Assembly (NCBI GenBank): GCA_964589785.1
Contig: CAZPUQ010000006.1
Location: forward strand, 119,539-183,538
Length of the DNA: 64,000 nt
DNA from: JAGVSR01 sp964589785
GTDB taxonomy: Bacteria > Pseudomonadota > Alphaproteobacteria > Rhizobiales > Hyphomicrobiaceae
Direction of reading: 5' to 3'
The translations under genes and the position numbers were made by a program. Positions within the stretch are counted from its first letter, which is position 1, and each line of letters starts with the position of its first letter. Below are positions 51,335 through 59,739 of the stretch, one piece after another. Below the pieces are notes generated by a model, which did not search any database, had not been told where the DNA came from, and was given only the letters and a program-made list of their open reading frames with translations.

Positions 51335-52084
51335 TCAGATGCAGCGCCCGCCATCGACCTCGATGGCGACACCGGTGATGAAGGCCGATGCGGGGTCGGC
51401 GAGGAAGAGGGCCGCGTTCGCGATGTCGGAGGGCTTCGAGAAACGGCCGAGGGGAATGCCGGCCGTGAACTTGGCGCGGTTCTCGGGCGTGTCGGGCAGG
51501 CCCATGAACTGCTCGATCATGCCGGTCTCGCCGATGACCGGATTGATGGCGTTGACGCGGATATTGCGCGGCGCGAGCTCCGCGGCAAGCGATTTCGTCA
51601 GCGTGATCGCGGCACCCTTGGAGCCGTTGTACCACGTGAGGCCGGGTCGCGGCCGCACGCCCGCCGTCGAAGCGGTGATGATGATCGAGCCGCCGCCGCG
51701 CTTCTCGAGCTCGGGCACGGCGGCAAGCGTCGTCAGGTAGATCGCCTTCACGTTGACGGCGTAGATGCGGTCGAACTCCTCCTCCGTCACGGTCATGAGC
51801 GACTGGTTGCGATGCGTCACGCCGGCGTTGTTGACGAGAATGTCGAGGCCGCCGAACGTCTGCGCACAGGCGGCGACCATGGCCTCGACGTCGGCCTTGA
51901 CCGCGACATCGCATGCGAAGGGAACGGCCGCAGTCCCGATGGCGGCGGCCGCGGCAGCCGCACCCCTGGTGTCGCGATCGGCGACCATGACGCGCGCGCC
52001 TTCGCGCGCGAAGGCCTCCGCGATGCCGCGCCCGAAGCCGGACGCGCCGCCCGTCACGATGGCGATTCTGCCCTTGAGCCTCAT
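51335..52084 (-). CDS. Short-chain dehydrogenase/reductase
   Basis: This 249-residue classical SDR has the cofactor motif TGGASGFGRG at 11-20, NNAG at 85-88, and catalytic Ser139, Tyr152 and Lys156 (YNGSK). The C-terminal VDGG motif is near 244. Asp36 after the second beta strand suggests NAD rather than NADP. It belongs to the fabG/glucose-dehydrogenase-like group; the true substrate is unknown. Its start overlaps the pheA stop by 4 bases, so it is translated with prephenate dehydratase, an unusual partner. Confidence 0.9.
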   Translation of the reverse strand: MRLKGRIAIVTGGASGFGRGIAEAFAREGARVMVADRDTRGAAAAAAAIGTAAVPFACDVAVKADVEAMVAACAQTFGGLDILVNNAGVTHRNQSLMTVTEEEFDRIYAVNVKAIYLTTLAAVPELEKRGGGSIIITASTAGVRPRPGLTWYNGSKGAAITLTKSLAAELAPRNIRVNAINPVIGETGMIEQFMGLPDTPENRAKFTAGIPLGRFSKPSDIANAALFLADPASAFITGVAIEVDGGRCI

Positions 52085-52983
52085 CGGCCGCCTGCCGCCT
52101 CGCCGGGACGCGCCCGCGCCCGGGCCTCGGCCCGATAGGGGCTCGCCAGATAGGTGCCGAGCACCTTCAGCTCGGTGGAGAAGAACGACAGCTCCTCGAG
52201 CGCGAGCTGCACCTTGCGCTCCACGGGATGGCCTTCGATGTCGGCGAAGAACATGGTGGCGTTGAACGTGCCTTCCGTCTGGTAGCTCTCGAGCTTGGTC
52301 ATGTTGACGCCGTTCGTCGCGAAGCCGCCGAGCGCCTTGTAGAGTGCAGCCGGCACGTTGCGGACGCGGAACAGGAACGTCGTGATGACGGGGCCGTCCT
52401 CGGGCTCGGCGTCGTCGGGGTCGCTGGCCAGCACGACGAAGCGCGTCGTGTTGTGGGCCTCATCCTCCACGTCGCTCATGAGGATCTTGAGGCCGTAGAT
52501 CTCCGCAGCGAGGCGCGAGGCGATGGCGGCCACCGTGGCGTCCGCACTCTCCGCCACCATGCGCGCGGAGCCGGCTGTGTCGGCCTCGGGCACGGACTTG
52601 AGCCCGAGCTTCCGCAGCGTGTTGCGGCATTGGCCGAGCGCCTGGGTGTGGCTCATCACGCTTCTGATGCTGTCGAGCGTCGCGTCCGGCTTGGCCATCA
52701 ACTGGTGATGGACGCGCAGGAAGTGCTCGCCCGTAATGTAGAGCTCGGCATTGGGCAGCAGATGGTGGATATCGGCGACCCGGCCGGCGACCGAGTTCTC
52801 GATCGGGATCATCGCGCAGCCAACCTCGCCGGATTTGACTGCCGCCAGTGCGTCCTCGAACGTCGGATAGGAGACGGGCTCGAAATCGGGGAAGGCTTCC
52901 GTGCAGGCCAGATGCGAGTTGGCACCCGGCTCGCCCTGGTAGGCGATCCGTCGCGTCGTTGGGGCGTGCTTCGATGTCGGCAT
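52081..52983 (-). CDS. pheA: Prephenate dehydratase
   Basis: This 300-residue enzyme makes phenylpyruvate for phenylalanine synthesis. The catalytic domain (about 10-190) contains GEPGANSH, IPIENSVAGRV at 59-69 and the substrate motif Thr180-Arg181-Phe182. A C-terminal ACT domain (about 200-285) senses phenylalanine; its binding motif reads LESYQ rather than the usual LESRP, a form I recall from Alphaproteobacteria. There is no chorismate mutase domain. It follows kdsB by 30 bases. Confidence 0.93.
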   Translation of the reverse strand: MPTSKHAPTTRRIAYQGEPGANSHLACTEAFPDFEPVSYPTFEDALAAVKSGEVGCAMIPIENSVAGRVADIHHLLPNAELYITGEHFLRVHHQLMAKPDATLDSIRSVMSHTQALGQCRNTLRKLGLKSVPEADTAGSARMVAESADATVAAIASRLAAEIYGLKILMSDVEDEAHNTTRFVVLASDPDDAEPEDGPVITTFLFRVRNVPAALYKALGGFATNGVNMTKLESYQTEGTFNATMFFADIEGHPVERKVQLALEELSFFSTELKVLGTYLASPYRAEARARARPGEAAGGR

Positions 52984-53013
52984 CGCGTTCGAGCTCGATC
53001 GGCGTTTGATTGT

Positions 53014-53766
53014 TCAGGAGGACCGGCGGGAGGCGGGGGCCATGAGCTGGCGAGCCCGCTTGAGGTCGGCCGGAGTATCGACACCGAGCGGAACGGTGTC
53101 AACGATCGACACGTCGATGCGCATGCCGTCCTCGAGCGCACGCAGTTGCTCGAGCTTTTCGCGCAGCTCGAGGCCCGAGGGCCGGAGCGACACGAACCGT
53201 TCAAGCGCGAGGCGGCGATAGGCGTAGATGCCGATGTGATGGTAGAGCGGACCCTCGCCATACGGGGCGGTGGCGCGCGTGAAATAAAGTGCACGCATCC
53301 GGCCGGGAACGGACAGGGCGGAGCCGACGACCTTGACCACATTCGGATTGTGGCGCTCGTCCTCGACCCGGATCTCGGCGGCGAGCGTCGCAATGTCGGG
53401 GCCGCGATCGGCCAGGGGCGCGAGGCAGGTCTGCACAAGGGCGGGATCGAGCGTCGGCACGTCGCCCTGGAGATTGACGACCACGTCCGCGTCCGCATCC
53501 GGGTCGACCCGGTTCAGCGCCTCGTAGATGCGGTCGGAGCCCGACGCATGGTCCTCGCGGGTCATCGCCGCCTCGCCGCCGGCCGCCCGCACGGCATCGA
53601 AGATGGCCTGGCTGTCGGTGGCCACGACAACCCGGCCGCATTCGGCAGCCATGGCCCGGCGCCAGACATGCACGATCATCGGCTCGCCGTGAATATCCGC
53701 AAGCGGCTTGTCGGGCAGGCGGCTCGCTTTCAGGCGCGCCGGGATGAGGATGATGGTGCGTGACAC
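53014..53766 (-). CDS. kdsB: 3-deoxy-manno-octulosonate cytidylyltransferase
   Basis: This 250-residue enzyme activates Kdo with CTP for lipopolysaccharide core synthesis. It begins with the nucleotide-binding IIPARLKASRLPDKPLADI, then HVWRRA, VVVATDSQAIFDA, DHASGSDRIYEAL and NLQGDVPTLDPAL, all typical of KdsB. The GTG at 53764-53766 has GGAAG about 7 bases upstream and gives the family's usual length; an earlier start would add 51 residues without support. It is first in the kdsB-pheA-SDR-uup operon and divergent from the cytochrome c gene. Confidence 0.94.
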   Translation of the reverse strand: MSRTIILIPARLKASRLPDKPLADIHGEPMIVHVWRRAMAAECGRVVVATDSQAIFDAVRAAGGEAAMTREDHASGSDRIYEALNRVDPDADADVVVNLQGDVPTLDPALVQTCLAPLADRGPDIATLAAEIRVEDERHNPNVVKVVGSALSVPGRMRALYFTRATAPYGEGPLYHHIGIYAYRRLALERFVSLRPSGLELREKLEQLRALEDGMRIDVSIVDTVPLGVDTPADLKRARQLMAPASRRSS

Positions 53767-53948
53767 GTGTGCTCTTCCGCTCGCCGGCCGAGCGCGGTTC
53801 GGACCCGAAGGCGCGATGCCGGGACAATAGGTCTCGTGATGCCGGTCTAGAACACAAGGCCTCAGCCGTTGCAAGCTGGCGCCGTTTTTTCTTACATGCA
53901 GCGGGAAGACTGCCGGCACGGCCTCGGGTAAGCTTTCATAACGAGGCC

Positions 53949-53980
53949 CCCATGACCAAAGAAGCCTCCCATGACCAAAG
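53949..53980 (+). repeat. Two direct copies of a 13-base sequence before the cytochrome c gene
   Basis: CCCATGACCAAAG occurs at 53949-53961 and again at 53968-53980, with 6 bases between. The first ATG opens a ten-codon frame that ends in a TGA at 53982-53984, just before the real start at 53988. The second copy supplies the AAGG ribosome-binding site. It may be a small leader peptide or a local duplication. Confidence 0.5.
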
Positions 53981-53987
53981 GTGACCG

Positions 53988-54680
53988 ATGGACTCCTTCG
54001 AACTGAGCAAGATGGCCGGTGCGGTGCTCGCGGCGCTTCTGTTGATCGTGGGCTCCGGTGTTCTCATCTCGGCGCGGCAGGCGATCCATGACCGGCCGGT
54101 CGCCGACGGCTACACGCTGCCGACCGACACCGCCGCCGCCCCGGCGGCCGAGGGCGCCGCGCCCGCTGAAGGTGCAGCACCGGAAGCGAAGACCGCCGAG
54201 GCCGCACCCGCGGCTCCGGCCGAGAATGGCGCCGCCGCTCCGGCGACTCCCGACGCGTCGGCCACAGCGCCGGCGGCGCCCGCCGCACCGGCGGCAGCCG
54301 CGGGCGGGTTCGATCCTAAGGCTGTCGTTGCTCTCGTCGCGGCGGCCAAGCCGGAGGATGGCGCCGCAGCGTTCAAGAAGTGCGCCGCCTGCCACGTTGT
54401 GAAGAAGGATGCACCGAGCGGCGCGGCGCCCAATCTCTGGGGGATCGTCAACCGGCCCCTCGCGTCGCATGGCGATTTCGCCGCCAAGTATTCCGATGCG
54501 ATGAAGGCCAAGGGCGGGGAATGGACGTACGAGCATCTCGCGGCCTTCCTGCATCAGCCCAAGGGCTACCTCGCGGGAACCAAGATGGCGTTTGCCGGGA
54601 TCAAGGATCCAGCCGAGGTCGCGAACGTCATCGCCTATCTGCGCACGCTGGCCGACAGCCCGGCTCCGCTCCCCAACTAG
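53988..54680 (+). CDS. cycM: Membrane-anchored cytochrome c (CycM-like)
   Basis: This 230-residue protein has an N-terminal membrane anchor (about 9-28), an Ala/Pro-rich linker (45-108) and a class I cytochrome c domain with CAACH at 132-136 and likely axial Met200 in TKMAF. CycM carries electrons from the bc1 complex to a cytochrome oxidase in rhizobia and relatives. The cycM-kdsB-pheA arrangement is well known in Alphaproteobacteria. The ATG has AAGG 6 bases upstream. Confidence 0.9.
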   Translation: MDSFELSKMAGAVLAALLLIVGSGVLISARQAIHDRPVADGYTLPTDTAAAPAAEGAAPAEGAAPEAKTAEAAPAAPAENGAAAPATPDASATAPAAPAAPAAAAGGFDPKAVVALVAAAKPEDGAAAFKKCAACHVVKKDAPSGAAPNLWGIVNRPLASHGDFAAKYSDAMKAKGGEWTYEHLAAFLHQPKGYLAGTKMAFAGIKDPAEVANVIAYLRTLADSPAPLPN

Positions 54681-54704
54681 GTCTGCGGAACAAGTCGAAA
54701 TGTG

Positions 54705-54734
54705 AAGCCCCGCCAATATGTTGGCGGGGCTTTT
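54705..54734 (+). terminator. Intrinsic terminator after cycM
   Basis: A 12-base perfect stem (AAGCCCCGCCAA at 54705-54716 and its complement at 54721-54732) with a TATG loop is followed by a T-run at 54731-54734. This is the best terminator in the window, and it separates cycM from the yej operon. It also lies within the first part of a longer open frame of the next gene, which argues against that longer start. Confidence 0.85.
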
Positions 54735-54866
54735 CTGTGGCCATGGACATTAAGAAAGTTTAAGCGCCGGCGCGGTCGGGCGCAGGCTACACGCGTGCTA
54801 TGGAAGACAGCCCGGCGTTCAAGCGTCGCGCCGCCCAGCATGGCCTTCGTGGAGGATCGACCGCCG

Positions 54867-56759
54867 ATGAACCGCATGTCGCTCGCTGCCGGTCTCTTCG
54901 CCGGTCTCGTCCTCGGCTCGGGTGCGGTTCTCGCGGAGACGGCGCCAGCGTCGCCCGGTGCGTCGCCCGCCGCGCCGGCCGAGGCGGCGCCCAGGCACCA
55001 TGCCGTCTCACTACTGGGCGAGCCGAAGCTGCCCAAGGACTTCGCGAGCTTCGACTGGGCCGACCCCTCTGCTCCCAAAGGGGGCACGCTGCGCCTCTCC
55101 GCGGTCGGCACCTTCGACAGCCTCAACCCGTTCACGGTCAAGGGTCAGCCGGCGGCGGGACTCGGCAACGTGTTCGACACGCTGCTCTTCAGCTCGCCCG
55201 ACGAGCCCTCGACGGAATATGGCCTCATCGCCGAGTGGATCTCCTATCCGCCGGACTTTTCTTCCGTGACGTTCGGGCTCAGACCCGAAGCGAGGTTCCA
55301 CGACGGCAAGCCTGTGACGCCGGAGGACGTCGTCTTCTCGTTCGCCGAGATGAAGCGCAGCGATCCGCGTCTGGCCTTCTACTATAGCAACGTCGTCAAG
55401 GCGGAAAAGACCGGCGAGCGCGAGGTGACCTTCACGTTCGACAAGCCCGGCAACCGCGAGCTGCCGCTGATCGTCGGCCAGCTCAACATCGTGCCGAAGC
55501 ACTACTACGAGGGCAAGGACCAGAAGGGCGAGCCGCGCGATCTGTCGAAGTCGACGCTCGAGCCGCCGCTCGGCTCGGGGCCCTACCGGATCAAGTCCGT
55601 CGACGCCGGGCGCCGCATCGTCTTCGAGCGCGTGCCCGACTGGTGGGCGAAGGACCTGCCCGTCTCGCGCGGCCTCTATAACTTCGACGAGATCTCCTAC
55701 ATCTACTTCAAGGACCGCACGCCGGCGTTCGAGGCCTTCAAGGCGGGAGATGTCGACTTCTGGACGGAAACCTCGGCCGGCGCGTGGGCCACGCAGTACG
55801 AGTTCGATGCGGCCAAGAAAGGGACCGTGAAGCGCGAGGCGCTGGCGCACAAGCGCGTCGCCTCCATGCAGGCCTTCGCCTTCAACGTGCGCCGCAAGCC
55901 CTTCGACGATATCCGCGTGCGCCGCGCCTTTGCGCTCGCCTTCAACTTCGAGGCGCTCAACAAGTCGATCTTCTACGGCCAATACGTGCGCGCGCAGAGC
56001 TTCTTCGGCAACTCGGAGCTGGCCGCGACCGGCCTGCCGGAGGGCCGGGAGCTCGAAATCCTGAACGAGGTGAAGGCTGACCTGCCGCCGGAGGTTTTCA
56101 CGACGCCGTGGAAGAGTCCGTCGAACGAGAAGGATACCGACTTCCGCACCAACATGCTCGCCGCCACCAAGCTGCTCGACGAGGCCGGCTGGAAGGTTTC
56201 AGGCGGCCAGCGCCGGAACGCGGCCGGCGAGGTTCTGAAGGCGGAGATTTTGCTGGTGCAGCCCGATTTCGAGCGCATCGTCCTGCCCTTCATCGAGAAC
56301 CTGAAGAAGCTCGGCATTGCGGCGAGCGTGCGCATCGTCGACAGCTCACAGTACGAGCAGCGCGAGAAGACCCGCGATTTCGACATCATCGTCGATGGCT
56401 TCGGCCAGTCGCATTCGCCGGGCAACGAGCAGCGCGACTACTGGGGCTCGGAGGCGGCAGCGCGCGACGGCAGCCGCAACACCATTGGCATCGGCAACCC
56501 CGCGATCGACAAGCTCATCGACAAGGTTGTGTTCGCCAAGGACCGCGCCGACCTCGTGGCCGCCACGCGCGCTCTCGACCGGGCGCTCTTGTGGAACTTC
56601 TACGTCGTCCCGCAGTGGTACTACCCTTACGACCGGATCGCGACGTGGGACGTCTACGGGCGGCCCGCCGCGCTGCCCTCGCAGAGCCCCGCCTACGTCA
56701 GTGCCTGGTGGATCGACGCCGCGAAGGCTGGGGCGGTCAAGGCCGCGCGCGGCAAGTGA
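54867..56759 (+). CDS. yejA: Family 5 extracellular substrate-binding protein (YejA-like), copy 1
   Basis: This 630-residue periplasmic protein has a signal peptide (about 1-24) and an SBP_bac_5 domain with the PKGGTLRLSAVGTFDSLNPF opening, FGLRPEARFHDGKPVTPEDVVFSF and PLGSGPYRI. YejA binds oligopeptides, and the system also takes up microcin C in other bacteria. GGAGG lies 11 bases upstream of the ATG at 54867. An earlier ATG at 54840 is possible. Its stop overlaps the start of the second copy by 4 bases. Confidence 0.9.
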   Translation: MNRMSLAAGLFAGLVLGSGAVLAETAPASPGASPAAPAEAAPRHHAVSLLGEPKLPKDFASFDWADPSAPKGGTLRLSAVGTFDSLNPFTVKGQPAAGLGNVFDTLLFSSPDEPSTEYGLIAEWISYPPDFSSVTFGLRPEARFHDGKPVTPEDVVFSFAEMKRSDPRLAFYYSNVVKAEKTGEREVTFTFDKPGNRELPLIVGQLNIVPKHYYEGKDQKGEPRDLSKSTLEPPLGSGPYRIKSVDAGRRIVFERVPDWWAKDLPVSRGLYNFDEISYIYFKDRTPAFEAFKAGDVDFWTETSAGAWATQYEFDAAKKGTVKREALAHKRVASMQAFAFNVRRKPFDDIRVRRAFALAFNFEALNKSIFYGQYVRAQSFFGNSELAATGLPEGRELEILNEVKADLPPEVFTTPWKSPSNEKDTDFRTNMLAATKLLDEAGWKVSGGQRRNAAGEVLKAEILLVQPDFERIVLPFIENLKKLGIAASVRIVDSSQYEQREKTRDFDIIVDGFGQSHSPGNEQRDYWGSEAAARDGSRNTIGIGNPAIDKLIDKVVFAKDRADLVAATRALDRALLWNFYVVPQWYYPYDRIATWDVYGRPAALPSQSPAYVSAWWIDAAKAGAVKAARGK

Positions 56760-58594
56760 GGAAGCTGGCGCGCAAGCTGCGGGCCTCTCTCGCGGCCGCG
56801 AGTCTCCTTGGCCTCGCCGCCGCGCCGCTGTCGGCCGAGGAACGGCACGGCCTCTCGATCTTCGGCGACTTGAAGTATGGTCCCGACTTCCGGCATTTCG
56901 ACTATGTGAACCCGAACGCGCCGAAAGGCGGCCGTGTTGCGCAGGTGGGCCCCGGCGGCACGCTCACCTTCGATAGCTTTAACCAGTTCATCCTGAAGGG
57001 CGACCGCGCCCAGGGCCTGGACCTTCTCTACGATACGCTCATGGCGCGCGCGCTCGACGAGCCGGACGCGGTCTACGGGCTCATCGCCCGATCGGCGGAG
57101 GTGGCCGGCGACGGGATGTCCGTCACGTTCAAGCTGCGGCCCGAGGCGAAGTTCGCGGACGGCACGCCGGTAATGGCGGACGATGTCGTCTTCTCCTTCC
57201 AGTCCTTGAAGACGAAGGGGCATCCGTCCTATCGCGTCCTGCTGCGCGACGTGGAGTCGGCCGAGGCGATCGACAATCATACGGTGCGCTATGTCTTCAA
57301 GGGCGACCTCGTGAAGCCGCTGCCGCTCGAGGTGGCGCAGCTCCCGGTCCTGCCGAAAGCCTACTACGCCGGGCGCGACTTCGAGGCCACCTCGCTCGAG
57401 CGGCCGCTCGGGTCCGGTCCCTACCGCATCGGCCAGTTCAGCCAGGGGCGCTACGTCTCCTACGAGCGGCGCGACGACTATTGGGCGAAGGACCTGCCCG
57501 TGAACCGCGGCCGCTTCAACTTCAACGAGGTGCGCTACGATTACTTCCGCGACCGGACGCTCGAGCTCGAGGCCTTGTTCTCCGGCACGATCGACTTCCG
57601 CGAGGAGTTCACATCCAAGGACTGGGCCACCGGCTACGACAAGCCGATGGTGAAGGACGGCCGCGTTCAGCGGCTCACGCTCGCCGACGAGACGCCGTCG
57701 GGCGCGCAGGGCTTCTTCCTCAACACGCGCCGTCCGCTGTTCAAGGACATCCGCGTGCGCCAGGCACTCAACCTCGCCTTCGATTTCGAATGGTCGAACC
57801 GCAATCTCTTTTTCGGCCTCTACAAGCGCACGGCGAGCTTCTTCGAGAACTCCGACATGAAGGCTGAGGGCAAGCCCTCGCCGGAGGAGTTGGCGCTGCT
57901 GGAACCGTTCCGTCAGACGCTGCCCGCCTCGGTGTTCGGCGAGCCCACCATGCCGCCGGTGACCGACGGATCGGGCTTGCCGCGCGAGAACCTGCGCAAG
58001 GCGCAAGTCCTTCTCAAGGAGGCCGGATGGACGGTCGATCCGGCGACCCGGACGATGAAGAACGCGCGCGGCGAGCCGTTCGTGTTCGAGATCCTGATCG
58101 ACTCGCCATCCTTCGAGCGCATCGCGGGACCCTACGTGAAGAACCTGAGATCGATCGGCGTCGTTGCCGACATGCGCCGTGTCGATCCGGCGCAGTATGA
58201 GCTGCGGATGAAGACCTTCGATTTCGACATGACCACGGAGCGCTTCAGCCTGCGCCTGACGCCCGGCGTCGAGCTCAAGAATTTCTGGGGCTCGGAGGCG
58301 GCGCGCACGGACGGCAGCTACAATCTGGCGGGCATCTCCGATCCGGCCGTCGATGCGCTGGCCGACCGTATGGTCCGGGCGACGTCGCGCGCGGAGCTCG
58401 TCACGGCGGCGCGCGCGCTCGACCGCGTGCTGCGGGCTGGGCACTACTGGGTACCGCACTGGTATAAGGCCGCGCACCATCTGGCGTTCTGGAACAAGTT
58501 CTCGTGGCCGGAGGTGAAGCCCAAGTACGACCGCGGTGCGCTCACGACGTGGTGGTACGACGCGGCGAAAGCTGCGACACTGAAGGCCGATTGA
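56756..58594 (+). CDS. yejA: Family 5 extracellular substrate-binding protein (YejA-like), copy 2
   Basis: This 612-residue protein is clearly paralogous to the one before it, with the same SBP_bac_5 pattern (NPNAPKGGRVAQVG, TLTFDSFNQF, FKLRPEAKFADGTPVMADDVVFSF, LERPLGSGPYRIGQFSQGRY). The signal peptide is at about 1-25. The start is a GTG at 56756-56758 overlapping the previous stop (GTGA), so it depends on coupled translation. The open frame extends upstream, but there it is antisense-like noise inside copy 1. Two binding proteins with one permease suggest a broader substrate range. Confidence 0.9.
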   Translation: MRKLARKLRASLAAASLLGLAAAPLSAEERHGLSIFGDLKYGPDFRHFDYVNPNAPKGGRVAQVGPGGTLTFDSFNQFILKGDRAQGLDLLYDTLMARALDEPDAVYGLIARSAEVAGDGMSVTFKLRPEAKFADGTPVMADDVVFSFQSLKTKGHPSYRVLLRDVESAEAIDNHTVRYVFKGDLVKPLPLEVAQLPVLPKAYYAGRDFEATSLERPLGSGPYRIGQFSQGRYVSYERRDDYWAKDLPVNRGRFNFNEVRYDYFRDRTLELEALFSGTIDFREEFTSKDWATGYDKPMVKDGRVQRLTLADETPSGAQGFFLNTRRPLFKDIRVRQALNLAFDFEWSNRNLFFGLYKRTASFFENSDMKAEGKPSPEELALLEPFRQTLPASVFGEPTMPPVTDGSGLPRENLRKAQVLLKEAGWTVDPATRTMKNARGEPFVFEILIDSPSFERIAGPYVKNLRSIGVVADMRRVDPAQYELRMKTFDFDMTTERFSLRLTPGVELKNFWGSEAARTDGSYNLAGISDPAVDALADRMVRATSRAELVTAARALDRVLRAGHYWVPHWYKAAHHLAFWNKFSWPEVKPKYDRGALTTWWYDAAKAATLKAD

Positions 58595-58613
58595 CGGGGA
58601 CCAGCAACACGCC

Positions 58614-59735
58614 ATGGCCGCCTATCTCTTGAAGCGAACGCTGCTCATCTTTCCGACGCTCATCGGGATCATGCTCATCAGCTTCGTCATCATCCAGTTC
58701 GCGCCGGGCGGACCGGTGGAGCGGGTCATCGCGCAGCTATCCGGGACGGGTGTCGGCGCCACGGAGCGGTTCGGTGGCGGCAGCGGTGGCGAGCTGTCCG
58801 GCGGCGGCGCCTCCGCGCAGACGGGGCAGGGCGGCGCGGACGCGGCCAATTCCAGGTACCGCGGCGCGCAGGGGCTCGACCCGGAGTTCATCAAGAGCCT
58901 CGAGAAGCAGTTCGGCTTCGATAAGCCCGCGCACGAGCGCTTCCTCCTGATGATGAAGAACTACTTCACCTTCAATTTCGGCGATAGCTACTTCCGGGAC
59001 ATCTCCGTCATCGAGCTCATCAAGGAGAAGCTGCCCGTCTCCATCTCGCTTGGCCTGTGGATGACGCTCGTCACCTATCTCGTCTCCATTCCTCTCGGCA
59101 TCCGCAAGGCGGTGCGCGACGGCGAGCCGTTCGATACGTGGACCAGCACCGCGCTCGTCATCGGCTACGCGGTGCCGGGCTTCCTCGTGGCGGTCCTGCT
59201 GCTCGTCGTGTTCGCCGGCTCGTCGTTCTTCCAGTGGTTCCCCTCGCGCGGGCTCGTCTCGGACAACTTCGACGACCTGTCGCTCCTGGGCAAGATCGTC
59301 GACTACTTCTGGCACCTTATCCTGCCGCTGACGGCGCTGGCGCTCGGCACCTTCACGACCATGACGTTCCTGACCAAGAACTCCTTCCTGGACGAGATCC
59401 GCAAGCAGTACGTGACGACCGCGCGTGCCAAGGGGCTCAATGAGCGCGAAGTCCTCTACGGCCATGTGTTTCGCAATGCCATGCTGCTCATCATCGCCGG
59501 CTTCCCGTCGGCCTTCATCGGCGCGTTCTTCTCCGGCTCGCTGCTGATCGAGACGATCTTCTCGCTCGACGGTCTCGGGCTCCTGGGATTCGAATCCGTC
59601 ATCAATCGCGACTATGCGGTGGTGTTCGCGACACTCTACATTTTCTCCCTTGTCGGACTGGTCATGAACCTCCTGTCCGACTTCATCTATACGCTCGTCG
59701 ATCCGCGCATCGACTTCGAGAGCCGGGAGGTCTGA
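58614..59735 (+). CDS. yejB: Peptide ABC transporter permease (YejB-like)
   Basis: This 373-residue permease has six membrane helices, the first at about 9-29. A long Gly-rich periplasmic insertion lies at about 45-75, typical of YejB. The permease motif VTTARAKGLNEREVLYGHVFRNAML near 270 contacts the ATPase. It follows the second YejA copy by 19 bases and precedes yejE by 4. Confidence 0.92.
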   Translation: MAAYLLKRTLLIFPTLIGIMLISFVIIQFAPGGPVERVIAQLSGTGVGATERFGGGSGGELSGGGASAQTGQGGADAANSRYRGAQGLDPEFIKSLEKQFGFDKPAHERFLLMMKNYFTFNFGDSYFRDISVIELIKEKLPVSISLGLWMTLVTYLVSIPLGIRKAVRDGEPFDTWTSTALVIGYAVPGFLVAVLLLVVFAGSSFFQWFPSRGLVSDNFDDLSLLGKIVDYFWHLILPLTALALGTFTTMTFLTKNSFLDEIRKQYVTTARAKGLNEREVLYGHVFRNAMLLIIAGFPSAFIGAFFSGSLLIETIFSLDGLGLLGFESVINRDYAVVFATLYIFSLVGLVMNLLSDFIYTLVDPRIDFESREV

Positions 59736-59739
59736 CGCC

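Noticed and set aside
49709..52138. Plus-strand open frame of 809 codons
   Set aside because: Antisense to uup, SDR and the end of pheA; no family features and it spans several real genes.
52081..52983. Unusual ACT motif LESYQ in prephenate dehydratase as a novelty
   Set aside because: I recall this form from alphaproteobacterial enzymes, so it is probably lineage-typical rather than new.
54702..54866. Longer start for the first YejA-like protein
   Set aside because: It would place codons across the strong terminator at 54705-54734 and put a basic stretch before the signal peptide.
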